This document shows positions 15,231 to 22,809 of a DNA stretch of 38,297 nucleotides, one piece after another. How positions within the stretch are numbered: the stretch's first letter is position 1; every line of letters begins with the position of its first letter. The position numbers were made by a program, and so were the translations under genes. The stretch is taken from the NCBI GenBank assembly GCA_019745415.1, contig JAIETF010000059.1, positions 1 to 38,297 of the forward strand. Reading direction: 5' to 3'. A model generated the notes under the pieces. It saw only the letters and a program-made list of their open reading frames with translations, ran no database searches and was not told where the DNA came from. The stretch comes from Candidatus Obscuribacterales bacterium (GTDB taxonomy: Bacteria; Cyanobacteriota; Vampirovibrionia; Obscuribacterales; Obscuribacteraceae).

Positions 15231-17200
15231 TATGATCTCCTGTGCTGGCCAACAGCCCTGAGCATCTCCTGCCTAAAGGCCATTTGCTCACCTGGGGGCA
15301 AAGACTGAATTATTTCACGCATCTGGGCAGCAATATGAAAACGATTATTTCGCTCTGAATTGCTTTGATTCTGTGATCTACCGTAGATATCGACTACCAC
15401 CGAGCTGAAAGTTTCTTTGCTGATCGAACCAGAACTTCTCATCTGGTTGAACATCTCAATTTGGCTTTGCAAAGGCATAGCCGCCACAGCTTGCATGCGC
15501 AAATTCCAGGTATCGTTCGAGAACGGCAGAGGTGGATTTCCTCTATAGTATGCCGAATCAAAGTTTCTGATGCTCGCCCTAAAGAGATGGTGATAGATGT
15601 TATCGGTATAGTTGCCGCTCAGATGCATGCGTCTCAGGGCTTCTAAGTGGAAGCGCTCATCCATCACACCCTCTTTCTGCATCTCACCCGCACGCAGCAT
15701 CATCTCTCTAGCCCGAGTACTGTTGCGTGGATCGCTCATAGAAAAATAGAGCATATCGCTAGAAATTTGCTTAGGAGCAGACAAGCGATCGCGATCGCTG
15801 CCCCATTGATTATCGATAGCCACTTTTGGCGGATTACCCGGGGTGTAATCGGTGATATTCACAACATGCCAGCCACCACTGCCGCCGGCCGCACCGTTGC
15901 CGCTATCGGCAAAGAAAGGTTGATTGCCAGTGTGTACCATCACCACCAAAGGCATATTTCCGTCTCTTTTGGCCGCTTCCAGTCGCTCTTGCAACTCTCT
16001 CGGAGAACGCACATTTCCATAGTCTAAAAGCCAGTCTCCGCTTTTCTCACCCGATATTTCATTGCCGATGAGACGCAGTCTATCGGTGGTCAAATCGGGT
16101 TGGCGCGTGCCGGCGTCTTCGGCACCCAAAGTACGAAAGAGCAAATTAGGACGGCCAACCTCGGTCGGTGGATTAGTCGAATAATCCATCAGTCGCTCTC
16201 CACTATCTGGAGGGGTGCGACCAGGTTGTGGCGCCCTTTGCTCATAGCGAACATTGGGATTTTCTTTCTGATAGTAAAGATTGACGGCAGCCACCTGAAA
16301 GATCTGACCGGCAAAATCTCTCACGCCATCGGTCTTTCTGAGCGACTCGGCGCCATTGCGAGGCACCAGCGATTGGTCATCGACTACCACCGTGGTACCG
16401 TTGCGCGAGACATAGCGACCGGTGGTGGCGACATCGGCGACGATGCGGGCAGCCTCAGAAGGATTGCGCCAGTAATTGCGCATCTCGAGGGTGGCTACGT
16501 TGCAAGTGTTATGCTGTCCTTGGTCTATGCTGGTCGGATCGGCAGCGTGCTGTAAAACCTGCGTGGCTAATGCACGCCTTTGCTCGGCGGTTATAGGCAC
16601 CTCGGGATTGTCTTTAGCCTCTAGCAACTTACCAACTTCACGATAGGTCTTAAGTATTTCTTCCTGGCTCAGGCCGCGCCCCTGAGCGGAAGCCTCAAAG
16701 ACCGCCATAAGCTCTCGCAAGTCGCGTGAAGACCCAGGCTGACCGGCCTCACTGGCTTCAAGCAAGCGAGCGCGAGCAGATTCAAGAGGAGTCCCTGCCG
16801 CTTCACGAGAAAAGCCTTGTATTTCAGAACTAGCGACTGGACGTCCATCTCGCACATCAGACGAACGCTGCGAAGAGCTGTTTATATCAAAAGCCGACGA
16901 GCTTTGCATCGGTCTGCCATCTTGCCTGTCAGAGACTGAAGAAGAGGAGGAATTTTGCACAGAAGAAGCATCCACAGATCCGGCTTGCCCTTCAGAGACG
17001 AGTTGCAAGTTTCCGAATTCTTTAGAGGCAGCCTCACTGCTGGCGCCGTCGGGGCGAAAGAGAGCCGTCGGCGCCGTCTTGAAACCATCAATCAGGTCGG
17101 ACCGGACTGCGTCCTTGGCGAGATTATCCGACTTATCAGCTTGGTCGGACTGCGAAGGCGCTTCTTTGGCGCTAGATCTATCGACTTCTTTGGTAGCCAT
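15230..17200 (-). CDS. Papain-like cysteine peptidase domain protein
   Basis: I choose the ATG at 17200 (MATKEVDRSSAKEAPSQSDQ); the open frame extends 24 codons to a TTG at 17272, which adds an unlikely leader. Neither has a strong Shine-Dalgarno. Residues 1-150 are Ser/Gln/Asp-rich and disordered, with a repeated 'DGRP' motif (residues 94-97 and 118-121). A helical block (about 155-220) precedes a cysteine-peptidase core: DQGQHNTC places Gln227 or Gln229 as oxyanion-hole candidates and Cys233 as nucleophile; GGWHVVNI gives His445; AIDNQWG gives Asp463/Asn464. That order and spacing fit a papain/C39-like fold. Residues 495-656 are helical. There is no signal peptide, so export, if any, uses another route. 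It is likely an effector or processing protease; the substrate is unknown. Confidence 0.78.
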   Translation of the reverse strand: MATKEVDRSSAKEAPSQSDQADKSDNLAKDAVRSDLIDGFKTAPTALFRPDGASSEAASKEFGNLQLVSEGQAGSVDASSVQNSSSSSVSDRQDGRPMQSSSAFDINSSSQRSSDVRDGRPVASSEIQGFSREAAGTPLESARARLLEASEAGQPGSSRDLRELMAVFEASAQGRGLSQEEILKTYREVGKLLEAKDNPEVPITAEQRRALATQVLQHAADPTSIDQGQHNTCNVATLEMRNYWRNPSEAARIVADVATTGRYVSRNGTTVVVDDQSLVPRNGAESLRKTDGVRDFAGQIFQVAAVNLYYQKENPNVRYEQRAPQPGRTPPDSGERLMDYSTNPPTEVGRPNLLFRTLGAEDAGTRQPDLTTDRLRLIGNEISGEKSGDWLLDYGNVRSPRELQERLEAAKRDGNMPLVVMVHTGNQPFFADSGNGAAGGSGGWHVVNITDYTPGNPPKVAIDNQWGSDRDRLSAPKQISSDMLYFSMSDPRNSTRAREMMLRAGEMQKEGVMDERFHLEALRRMHLSGNYTDNIYHHLFRASIRNFDSAYYRGNPPLPFSNDTWNLRMQAVAAMPLQSQIEMFNQMRSSGSISKETFSSVVVDIYGRSQNQSNSERNNRFHIAAQMREIIQSLPPGEQMAFRQEMLRAVGQHRRS

Positions 17201-17409
17201 TGTATTGGTAAGAAAATGCCGTCCTAGCGAAAGGAACGATTGCTTTGGGATTAAGGAGAGGGTAATTATCAAGATATCAAAATAGATGTAATCAGTTTGT
17301 TAAACGCCTGGCGAATAGCCATAACTAAAGTTGACCACCAAAGCCTGGGCAGCACCCTCACCTGACCCGCCAAATAGCGACCTCTATACATCGAAAAGTG
17401 CCCTAAAAT

Positions 17410-18141
17410 ATGGAGAATCAGCTCTGCAGGATTCACGCCCTTATGAAACAAGGTATCTCTAAAGTAACCGAACAAGGCGTCATAGTTAATTGTCGCGCTA
17501 TATTGAGCGACCTGGACGGCACCTTGGTCGATTCGCAGTTTTGTGTCGATTATTCCTGGCAAGTCTGGGCGGAAGACCGCGGTCTGGATTTGGCGGAAGT
17601 AATGAGGGTCTGCCACGGGCGACGCACAATCGAGACGGTCAAAGACATAACACCGCATCTTGATGCCCAGACCGAAGTGGCTTTCTTGGAAGAACTGGAA
17701 GCCACCTGCACCAAAGGCTTGGTACCGGTGCTCGGCGCCCATAAACTTGTGGCGGCGCTCGCCCCTCATCAATTTGCCGTGATCACATCGGGCTCGCACC
17801 GCCTGGCCAGCCATCGCCTCACTCATACCGGCTTCACTCCGCCGCGCGTCTTTGTCACCGCCGATGATGTCATTAACGGCAAGCCTCATCCAGAAGGTTA
17901 TCTTAAAGCGGCACGCGAACTTGGAGTAGAACCCAGTCAGTGCGTGGTTCTGGAAGATTCACCGGCAGGCATCAAGGCTGGAAACAGCGCCGGCATGATT
18001 ACTATCGGCATTGCAGCCCACTCTGGAGAGCACGACATCTCGCATGCTCGCTATGTGGTGCAAGACCTTACCTGGCTGAGAGTCTTTCAAGAAGGAGAGA
18101 ATCTCAAACTAGAACTAAAGGCGTTAACAAAAGCCGACTAA
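17410..18141 (+). CDS. HAD-superfamily phosphatase (beta-phosphoglucomutase-like)
   Basis: This 243-residue HAD hydrolase dephosphorylates small phosphorylated metabolites, probably sugar or polyol phosphates. All four HAD motifs are seen: Asp34-Leu-Asp36-Gly-Thr (nucleophile and general acid), Thr126-Ser127 in VITSGS, Lys158 in NGKPHPEGYL, and Glu182-Asp183 in VVLEDSPAG. The all-alpha insert after motif I marks a C1-cap member like YfbT/Gpp1. The start is uncertain: an ATG at 17443 (MKQGISK) would shorten it by 11 residues, and neither start has a good ribosome site. It lies divergent from the cysteine-peptidase gene (about 210 bp between starts) and convergent with the beta-lactamase-like gene, 26 bp away. 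Confidence 0.9.
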   Translation: MENQLCRIHALMKQGISKVTEQGVIVNCRAILSDLDGTLVDSQFCVDYSWQVWAEDRGLDLAEVMRVCHGRRTIETVKDITPHLDAQTEVAFLEELEATCTKGLVPVLGAHKLVAALAPHQFAVITSGSHRLASHRLTHTGFTPPRVFVTADDVINGKPHPEGYLKAARELGVEPSQCVVLEDSPAGIKAGNSAGMITIGIAAHSGEHDISHARYVVQDLTWLRVFQEGENLKLELKALTKAD

Positions 18142-18167
18142 TTTTCTCTGGACCAATTTTAGCCAGG

Positions 18168-19379
18168 CTAATCTTCACCCGGTACAATCACTTGGGGCTG
18201 AGCCGGAGGCTCGGGCTGACCTTCGGCACCAGTAAAGAATATGCGATGGGCGGTCTTGCCAATTTCATAAACATCGCGTTTGCGCAGATTGCTCAGAGCA
18301 ACCAAACCATAGTTCTTCTCAGGAACCAAGAGCAAAAGCGAAGCAACCCCAGGTGTGCCGCCGTTCCAACTAACCTGATAAAGCCCGCCTATAGCAGGAT
18401 TGGGTGCGGCGGCAAAGCCGAAAGCCCACTTATTTGGCTCGCCCGTTGTTAAAGGCGGTCTTTCATACCACAATAACTGATAAGCACGTGGCGAGAGAAT
18501 TTGTCTAGAAAGCAGACCATTAGCGTATTTGATCATGTCGTTGGAAGTGGAAGCAAGCATACCGGCAGCGGTAGTGACAGCTGGATTTTTATAAGAGACA
18601 GGATGCAGTTGCCCCTGTCCTTGCCCGTCTCCATAAGCCTGAGCGACTCGCCCGGTCGGCTCCATGATCACGGTCGTAGCCGTGCTGCTCATACCAAGAG
18701 GCTGCAAGATGGTCTCTCTCACCGCCTCTAGATAGTGCTTGCCGTAGGCTTTTGCAATTACCGAACCAACCAAGCGATAAGAGAAATTAGAATAGAGATA
18801 TTGCGAACCAGGCTCGGAAGCCAGAGGAGTGCTGTTCAATATTTCGAGCTCTTTGTCCCAAGGTACTTCGCGAGACAGTTGCGAAGGCACACCGGCAGCC
18901 ATAGATGCCACCCAGCGCACCGGCAATTTGCGATAAGGTCCTTCCAGACCATCGACATATTTATCGAGGGGATCGTCGAGATTGACCAGCCCTTTGTCGA
19001 CCAGAGAGAGCAAGGTCACACCGGTGAAAGACTTGGTCACCGAAGCCAGACCAAAAACCGTATCTGTAGTTGCCGGTATGTTCTTTTCAAGATCGGCATA
19101 ACCATAGGCTTTCTGAAAAACTGTCCGGCCATCTTTGACGATGGCTAAAACATAAGCAGGCACATTGAACATTTGCATTCGCCTAATCACCATGGCGTCG
19201 ATGGCGGCAAGACGACTGGCCATTTCGGCGGCAGAGGGCTCCGGACGCTGAGCGGCGGCGACATTTTGAGCATGGGCTTTCTGCGATGCAAAGCCGCTAA
19301 ACCAGCTCATCCCCGAGGCAAGCAGAGCCAACGAAAGCAAAGAAAAAGAGAACGCCCGCTTTGTAGTTGAAGGTCTCAT
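18168..19379 (-). CDS. Serine hydrolase, beta-lactamase family (S12-like)
   Basis: This 403-residue exported protein has a signal peptide (basic TTKRAF, hydrophobic stretch, AHA around residues 35-37). It carries the class C beta-lactamase/DD-peptidase/esterase signatures: Ser113-Val-Thr-Lys116 (nucleophile and base) and Tyr196-Ser-Asn198. The third motif, usually KTG or H-x-G, reads Trp338-Asn-Gly-Gly341, and the common 'HTSGLP' stretch reads MAAGVP, so substrate choice is probably unlike a true lactamase. It is more likely an esterase, transpeptidase-like or D-aminopeptidase-type enzyme of the periplasm. Its ATG overlaps the stop of the DUF4239 gene by four bases (ATGA), making it the last gene of a compact cluster. 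Confidence 0.9.
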   Translation of the reverse strand: MRPSTTKRAFSFSLLSLALLASGMSWFSGFASQKAHAQNVAAAQRPEPSAAEMASRLAAIDAMVIRRMQMFNVPAYVLAIVKDGRTVFQKAYGYADLEKNIPATTDTVFGLASVTKSFTGVTLLSLVDKGLVNLDDPLDKYVDGLEGPYRKLPVRWVASMAAGVPSQLSREVPWDKELEILNSTPLASEPGSQYLYSNFSYRLVGSVIAKAYGKHYLEAVRETILQPLGMSSTATTVIMEPTGRVAQAYGDGQGQGQLHPVSYKNPAVTTAAGMLASTSNDMIKYANGLLSRQILSPRAYQLLWYERPPLTTGEPNKWAFGFAAAPNPAIGGLYQVSWNGGTPGVASLLLLVPEKNYGLVALSNLRKRDVYEIGKTAHRIFFTGAEGQPEPPAQPQVIVPGED

Positions 19380-20200
19380 TTAGTTTTTTCCTCTTTGGGT
19401 TGCTCTTTTAGTTCTTCTTTTAGTTCTTCTGTAGATTTGTCTTCAAACCAAGCAGGGCTGAAACTAGCGCCAAAACCGGCACTCTTGGCACCGAGTTCGG
19501 GTCGATAAGGGTTCTGACAAACAAAAATCAAATAGATATTCATCGACAAAAATATGGCCACAAAAGCAGTCATTATCACTTGCGAAAGCAAACTTTCCAC
19601 AAAGAAGAAATAGGTGAAGATGATAATCAAGACACCGCCTGTGATAAGCACACCCCAAAGCACGGGTGAAAGCTGATTGCGTGCAGCCACCATGCGATGT
19701 TTTCTTGATTCGGCAAGATCTTTCACTTCATCAACCATTGATTCATAAAAGACTTGCTCGTGATCATTGCGAGGATGATACTCGACCACTGCACTCCAGA
19801 GACGGCGGTAAGGCGCTACTGTTGCTTCTTTCTCAAGACCCTGCTCGACTTTAGACCAGTCTTGCTGCACCACTGCCTCGGCATAGCTATGCAATTCGCC
19901 TCTAATTTTGTGTCGCGCCGCAGGCTCGAAAGGGCCCGACAAATGATAGATATTACTGAGCTTATTGGCTTCGGCAGCGGCTTCGCTGCTGGCTTCATCA
20001 ACTTTGCTCTGGGCCGATACAACCACTAGACCAACAAGAATGGCATAGAGTGTGCCGACAATAGCAATGAGAATACCGCCGACCTCATGCCCCGGTTCAA
20101 GCCTTTCGCGCTTAACCCGCGAGCGCACCAAAACCAAACCGAATATCGAGAGAGCTGTTGTGCCTCCCACTATAGCCAAAAATTCAAGCAAGGAACTCAC
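19376..20200 (-). CDS. DUF4239 (bestrophin-like domain) membrane protein
   Basis: The 274-residue protein fits the DUF4239 family: TM helices at about 7-25, 42-62 (GGILIAIVGTLYAILVGLVV), 178-200 and 206-228, with a helical soluble domain between helices 2 and 3. The family is distantly related to bestrophin-type channels; no substrate is known. A family-typical 'NPYRPEL' follows the last helix. The C-terminal tail is a highly charged Glu/Lys run (residues 252-274). The start is a GTG that overlaps the stop of the M48 protease as GTGA, and its own stop overlaps the next start as ATGA, so the three genes are translationally linked. Confidence 0.85.
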   Translation of the reverse strand: MSSLLEFLAIVGGTTALSIFGLVLVRSRVKRERLEPGHEVGGILIAIVGTLYAILVGLVVVSAQSKVDEASSEAAAEANKLSNIYHLSGPFEPAARHKIRGELHSYAEAVVQQDWSKVEQGLEKEATVAPYRRLWSAVVEYHPRNDHEQVFYESMVDEVKDLAESRKHRMVAARNQLSPVLWGVLITGGVLIIIFTYFFFVESLLSQVIMTAFVAIFLSMNIYLIFVCQNPYRPELGAKSAGFGASFSPAWFEDKSTEELKEELKEQPKEEKTK

Positions 20201-21279
20201 TTCTTCTGCACTCGTTCAATCTCGGCATTGATGGCGGCAATGCGGTCTTTGGTCATGGGATGGGTGGAAAGAATAGACAAAGCATCAGGAATTTTAGTGT
20301 GTTCTTCTTCAGTTTTAGAGTCTAACTTCTGAAAGAACTTCACCAAACCATGTGGATCGTAACCGGCTTTAATGGTCAGGTCTACACCGAAAGTATCGGC
20401 CTTAGCTTCTTGATCGCGACCAAAACGCAGCCCCTCTAGGCTCTCGCCCAATTTTGCCATATTGAGCAGAGCCAAGACTCTCTTATCGTCTCCGGCGCCG
20501 CCAAAGAGAATCATAAAGATTGCCCCGACGCCCATGTTGCGCACCGCCGCTTTGAGAGTATCTCGATGAATGACATGACCAATTTCATGACCCACTACAC
20601 CAGCCACTTCATCATCGCTCTCAGCCGTTTTGAGCAACCCTTCGTTCACTACCACCACACCACCTGGATAGGCGAAAGCATTGATTTCTTCCGAATCATC
20701 ATAGAAAAATCTGAATCGATAGGGCGTCTTGCCTAAGGCAGTGAGAAGTCTTTTGCCAATGCGCTCTACCCGCTCTTTTTGCGGCACTTCCTTGTTTTCG
20801 GCTTCATGAAGCTTGGCGAGAAAATCACCTATCTTGCTTTCGAATTCGGGGTCGACGCGGCTCACCGCCATATCAACCATTAAAGCGAAGGAAAAATAGA
20901 AGACTAAACAGAAAACAGATATTGTGCCTATAACGGTGGTCCAATAGCGCCGGTCATGCCCTTTTCGCTTTTCAGCTCTGGCGATCAACTCTTCGATTTG
21001 CTTGCCTAAAGCCGATGAGCGCGTAAAAGCCAATAGCTTCGGCAAAATGGTCTCATCATTGAAGATTACTGCCCAAGCCGATCCCGGCGGCTCTATTTTG
21101 ACCCGCAGACCGTCTTGGCCGGCGAGAGAAATTAGAGCCCGACTATAGTCGAGCTCTTGCAAGCATTCGCCGGCATGGCAAACAACCACCTTAGAAGAAG
21201 CAAACTGCACTTCCACATCGCGACTCTGGGGTTGTCCCTTCTCATAGTATCTGGCGCTGAAGCCTTCGCTCACTAGCAT
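20197..21279 (-). CDS. M48-family membrane zinc metalloprotease
   Basis: This 360-residue protein contains the gluzincin motif HEIGH at residues 231-235 (zinc ligands His231 and His235, catalytic Glu232), with Glu291 (DQEAKAD) as third ligand and the family 'THP' block at 339-341. Residues 1-105 form a small strand-rich domain with a Cys pair (Cys34/Cys39), and one transmembrane helix lies at about 112-134. That differs from BepA (signal peptide plus TPR) and HtpX (several helices). It resembles M48C-type proteases acting in envelope quality control. The ATG lies 14 bp after the AIM24-family stop. Genes downstream overlap, which suggests joint function at the membrane. Confidence 0.93.
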   Translation of the reverse strand: MLVSEGFSARYYEKGQPQSRDVEVQFASSKVVVCHAGECLQELDYSRALISLAGQDGLRVKIEPPGSAWAVIFNDETILPKLLAFTRSSALGKQIEELIARAEKRKGHDRRYWTTVIGTISVFCLVFYFSFALMVDMAVSRVDPEFESKIGDFLAKLHEAENKEVPQKERVERIGKRLLTALGKTPYRFRFFYDDSEEINAFAYPGGVVVVNEGLLKTAESDDEVAGVVGHEIGHVIHRDTLKAAVRNMGVGAIFMILFGGAGDDKRVLALLNMAKLGESLEGLRFGRDQEAKADTFGVDLTIKAGYDPHGLVKFFQKLDSKTEEEHTKIPDALSILSTHPMTKDRIAAINAEIERVQKK

Positions 21280-21293
21280 GACCGGCGTCTATC

Positions 21294-21980
21294 TTAGCCG
21301 CTGGTCGTAGGCACGAAGCGACGTACCCAGGCCCCGAAAGCTTCGGGATTTCTGGTTTGAATGTAGACTCGGCCCGGTCCGGTAAACATACAACCAAGCC
21401 CTTCTCCGCTTGTAAAGCTGCTTACCCAGTTTTTTCCGGCTTTGACGATTTCATAGCTGGTATCGCCGCTCCAGGCAACTAAATGCCCATTGTCCACCAT
21501 ATACTTTTCACCCGGCGGAATATCGATTTCCATAATGGCTCCAAAGGCGCTCACAGCAAAACCACCGTTGCCCTTGAGGTGCAAAACAAAGAGACCGGCA
21601 CCCGAAAACAAACCCGATGTCAGCTTCTGAGCCTTTGTATCCATCTCAATTTGATCCATGGCGGCAAGCATGCAGCCACTCTTGACGAAATAATCTTGCC
21701 CGCCACTAATGTGAATGACTTTCACATCGCCGGGAGGCGATGGGGCAAGTAGCACTTCCCCAGCCCCTTCGGTGGCTGATACTTCTTGGAAGAAAAAAGT
21801 TTCCCCACCCAAGACGCTGCGCTTGAGGGCGTTCATAGCACCGCCCCACATCTTGCCTTCGATAACTAGGTGTCCTGTTTTTGCAACCATGGCGCCCGAC
21901 TCGGCCTTGATATGTTCGCCAGGCTGCAAACAAACTTTCAAGACTGCGTTAGAGCCTTCGTGCAAGAGTTGGTATTCCAT
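21294..21980 (-). CDS. AIM24/TIGR00266 family protein
   Basis: The 228-residue product matches the TIGR00266/AIM24 family: 'ESGAMVAKTGHLVIEGKMWG' near 27-46, a Gly-rich 'FSGAGLFVLHLKGNG' centre, and the closing 'GPGRVYIQTRNP' stretch near 200-212. These proteins form a compact double beta-roll related to the TNF-like trimer fold. Their biochemical role is not settled; yeast Aim24 affects mitochondrial inner-membrane organisation. There is no signal peptide. As the first gene of the four-gene cluster with M48 protease, DUF4239 and S12 hydrolase, it suggests a membrane-maintenance unit. Confidence 0.92.
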   Translation of the reverse strand: MEYQLLHEGSNAVLKVCLQPGEHIKAESGAMVAKTGHLVIEGKMWGGAMNALKRSVLGGETFFFQEVSATEGAGEVLLAPSPPGDVKVIHISGGQDYFVKSGCMLAAMDQIEMDTKAQKLTSGLFSGAGLFVLHLKGNGGFAVSAFGAIMEIDIPPGEKYMVDNGHLVAWSGDTSYEIVKAGKNWVSSFTSGEGLGCMFTGPGRVYIQTRNPEAFGAWVRRFVPTTSG

Positions 21981-22086
21981 TTTTCAAGCTCCACACTAGT
22001 GACATTGACGAGGCATTCTAGCACCAGCCAGATACTGGCAAGTGTCTATTGCAAACTTTATGAGACCGATCGACCAGCTGCAGGCG

Positions 22087-22770
22087 TTAAACTTCACCCT
22101 GCGGGAAAATGCCGTAGCCTACGCCGTAGACGTTTTTGATAAACGACTCAGAGCCATCAACATCTATTTTTTTGCGCAGTCTCTTGATGCAGCTGGAAAG
22201 CGCTTCCACACCTACACTGGAATCATCCGACCAAACTTGATTGAGCAGGCGGTCGGCAGGAAACAGCTCGCGGGGATGCTTGAGCAGGAATTCTAAAAGA
22301 GCATATTCGCGACTGACGAGCGCCACTTCGTTACCGTCTACTTTGATGGAACGGCGCTCGGGCACAAGCTCCAACCTGCCAATCTTGACCGAAGGACTGG
22401 CAATTTTCACCGGGCGCCGCAAGAGAGCTTGCACCCTGGCCATCAGCTCTTTACCATGGAAAGGCTTGGTCAAATAATCATCGCCGCCGCTTTCCAACCC
22501 TTCCACCCGCTCTTCAATAGAACGTTTGCCGGTGAGAAAAAGAACCGGCGTCGGATTGCCTTCAGCACGAAAACGCTTGACCAGGTCTGCGCCTTCACCA
22601 TCGGGTAAAGCTCGGTCTAAAATAATCAACTCGTACTCGGAAGTCTCGATAAAATGCCGAGCCTCAGTGAGATCTTTAGCGATATCAACAGTATGACCTT
22701 CTACCGCAAGCCAACGGCTGACAACCCTGGCAAGGTCGGCATCATCTTCCACCACTAAGAGCTTGGCCAT
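22087..22770 (-). CDS. OmpR/PhoB-family response regulator
   Basis: This 227-residue two-domain regulator has a receiver at residues 1-120 with the acidic pocket Glu8/Asp9/Asp10, phosphoacceptor Asp52 (LIILDRALPDG), Thr80 and Lys102 (TKPF). A winged-helix DNA-binding domain follows at about 128-225, with the family's 'SREYALLEFLL' and terminal 'NVYGVGYGIF' blocks. It should bind direct-repeat DNA sites as a dimer once phosphorylated. The partner kinase gene is immediately upstream on the same strand, 39 bp away, giving an ordinary kinase-then-regulator pair. Targets are not deducible. Confidence 0.95.
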   Translation of the reverse strand: MAKLLVVEDDADLARVVSRWLAVEGHTVDIAKDLTEARHFIETSEYELIILDRALPDGEGADLVKRFRAEGNPTPVLFLTGKRSIEERVEGLESGGDDYLTKPFHGKELMARVQALLRRPVKIASPSVKIGRLELVPERRSIKVDGNEVALVSREYALLEFLLKHPRELFPADRLLNQVWSDDSSVGVEALSSCIKRLRKKIDVDGSESFIKNVYGVGYGIFPQGEV

Positions 22771-22809
22771 CTATTTCAATACCCGCTTAAAAATTCGGCA
22801 CTAGTCAAG

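Noticed and set aside
17201..17272. 24-residue TTG-started leader for the cysteine peptidase
   Set aside because: Non-ATG start, no ribosome site, and the disordered Ser/Gln-rich sequence naturally begins at the ATG at 17200.
17269..17889. 206-aa ORF on minus opposite the HAD phosphatase
   Set aside because: It is the antisense shadow of a gene with all HAD motifs and shows no domain of its own.
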